A stretch of 64,000 bases of DNA from Owenia fusiformis (lineage: Eukaryota > Annelida > Polychaeta > Sabellida > Oweniidae), in contig CAIIXF020000006.1 of NCBI GenBank assembly GCA_903813345.2, positions 1,800,001 to 1,864,000 of the forward strand. Direction: 5' to 3'. Shown here one piece after another: positions 62,486 to 64,000 of this stretch. The translations under genes were made by a program, and so were the position numbers. Below the pieces are notes generated by a model that saw only the letters and a program-made list of their open reading frames with translations, had not been told where the DNA came from and did no database searches. Every line of letters begins with the position of its first letter. Position 1 is the first letter of the stretch.

Positions 62486-62935
62486 CAGGGTGAGCCAAAA
62501 ATGCCACTTTAAAAAAAATGCTTTAACTTTTTTATTACCCAACCTGTATGCACACAATTGTGCAGTTATAAAGGGCCAGTGGTCCTGATTAATTAAGTAG
62601 GCTAATGTAATGAGTACTTTAACTTAGGATTTTATTTGCTCTTAAAAGAGATATTCAATTGGTTCACCACCCTTTTTGATGACAGTTTTAGTTTTGGTTC
62701 TCATGCTGATAGAGCATTATCAATGAAATGTTGGCTAAGTTTCTTCCAACATTTCATTGCCCATTTTCTGGAAACCTCTCTAGTAAATGTGTACAATTCA
62801 TTATGCATGGCTGGATTGCATTCTCAAGTTTCTTTGGGTATAAATATGATTTTGGATCAAATATTAAAAAAGATTATTAAACCCATGTATTATAACATAC
62901 TGGAACTCTATAAAAAATTCAAATATACAATTTAA
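62486..62935 (-). pseudogene. possible mariner-like element end with transposase tail
   Basis: CAGGGTGAGCCAAAAATGCC at 62486 looks like a mariner terminus. On the minus strand from ~62830 leftward the frame reads NPAMHNELYTF and WAMKCWKKLSQHF with stops, like the degraded C-terminus of a Tc1/mariner transposase. The other end was not found. Weak. Confidence 0.35.
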
Positions 62936-63964
62936 CTTTGTTCTATGTTTCACTTTAACCAATCAAATCGTTTGAATTACACCATGTGACTAAGAATTAT
63001 TATAATACAATTTTAAACCAAGAATTGAATTTATTTTTGAAAAAAAAAATGATTAGAGAAATTTGTGTCCATTGAAAATACATAGCAAAACGGACATAGT
63101 TCAGCTTTTATCTTTCAATTTTAGTGATACGAAAAACTGCCTAAACTTTCAAAAATTGATTTCTCCATTTCACAAAAATTTTTATTCTCATAGGGCGATT
63201 TGTAAAAGTATTATTACCTGTTGTTATTATCAAATGTGATGCAATTGACACTTTTTATCTTAATTTAATGTTTTCATAAAAAGTCAACTTTTTCAAAATA
63301 TGACAAATAATATTTGGATGATTAAACATGGGGCCATTCATAATAAAATATTACTAGGGATTTTACATGAATAGCCATACCTGCAGTCATAAATTGTGGT
63401 CATATAATCTGCTAGATCGACTCCTACTTTGTTCTTTTAATATTTGTGTGTATCATTTCAGGTTGATGTTTTCTTCTGCACTGCTCCCATGACAGTTATA
63501 ACTAAGCTATGTATCTCTGGAAAACAAAATTGAAACATGAATAAATATTCCTTTCAAGTATAGTCAGCTATGAGTATAAGGCAGGACAGACAACTGTTTT
63601 TTCAAAGTTTTTGTATAAAATTGTAAAAATTATGTCACAAAGAAATATAAAATTTGCTCTTTGACTAAAATTTTAACTTGCTGTGGTTACTTTTGGATCC
63701 TATGTTCAGTAACTTTAATAATAAAATGAACTGCTTGCATTCATGTCATTATTGACGTCACTGTGAACAATAAAAGTTTTGAAATGGATGTCCTGTGAAT
63801 TTCTGCTTTCTGTATGAGCTCACTTTATCCTTTGAATCTGAACTCAATTTCTTGAATACCTAATAAAAATAATTCAAGTTATTTGTTAGATATTGACAAA
63901 ACAAAACAAAACCTTTTTCAACAAGAACAGATTTCTGCTTTTTTGAGGGGACTAAAAATGAATA

Positions 63965-64000
63965 CAGTGAAACCCGTACATCCGAACACCTGGCTAATCC
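63965..64000. mobile_element. left end of a pogo/Tigger-like element, cut by the window
   Basis: TA followed by CAGTGAAACCCGTACATCCG and AACACC, the same TIR style as the element at 44888-45056. Confidence 0.45.

Larger units (their letters stand above)
59869..64000. other. region upstream of ODF2; no gene recognised
   Basis: AT-rich DNA without a convincing coding exon on either strand. It contains tandem duplications (60410-61490, 61580-61818), a likely mariner fragment (62486-62935) and a pogo-like end at the right edge. The ODF2 promoter and 5' untranslated exons should be here but could not be fixed. Confidence 0.5.

Overview
This is AT-rich eukaryotic genomic DNA with short coding exons, GT..AG introns and many non-autonomous transposons. 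The recurring ATACATGTAT-type motifs, dense TIR elements, long-TIR mariners and a single-exon Toll-like receptor suggest a lophotrochozoan animal, most likely a bivalve mollusc. That assignment is an inference from sequence style.

Layout. (1) About 1-39,906, plus strand: a tandem array of gamma-glutamyltransferase (GGT, glutathione hydrolase) genes. Copy A is cut by the left edge (exons 5-11, 1-4164). Copies B (12,723-25,049) and C (28,653-39,906) each assemble into 11 exons that splice cleanly to 588 codons. The repeat unit is about 16 kb. The copies differ by insertions, and the sister copy usually shows the empty site: a full-ORF2 Tx1/L1-type LINE downstream of A, a hAT element nested in a TTAA element in A, a 4.5 kb foldback element in B, and a 5'-truncated CR1/Jockey-type LINE, a TIR element and a Tc1-like remnant in C. 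Copy B looks mosaic: C-like from exon 4 to exon 9, A-like from intron 10 onward.

(2) About 41,123-59,868, minus strand: eleven exons of an ODF2/cenexin-like centriolar coiled-coil gene. They cover the N-terminal ~538 residues. The C-terminal third expected for the family is not visible before the GGT array begins.

(3) Inside the ~10.5 kb ODF2 intron (43,864-54,342): a RecQ-like helicase fragment, a degenerate DD34D mariner with ~190 bp TIRs and an apparent transposase intron, an intact single-exon Toll-like receptor gene on the plus strand (48,387-51,104), a second long-TIR TA element and a ~710 bp palindrome.

(4) 59,869-64,000: no gene recognised. It holds tandem duplications, a 423 bp repeat and transposon edges.

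The most notable unexplained pattern is a perfect or near-perfect RFX X-box palindrome (GTTACCATAGCAAC type) that recurs in several different repeats. There are nine copies in the foldback element, one in each TIR of both long-TIR TA elements, and one per unit of the 423 bp repeat. In the two TA elements it forms a fixed module with a CCCGGGGCAAAT-like box exactly 14 nt away and ~150 bp from each terminus.
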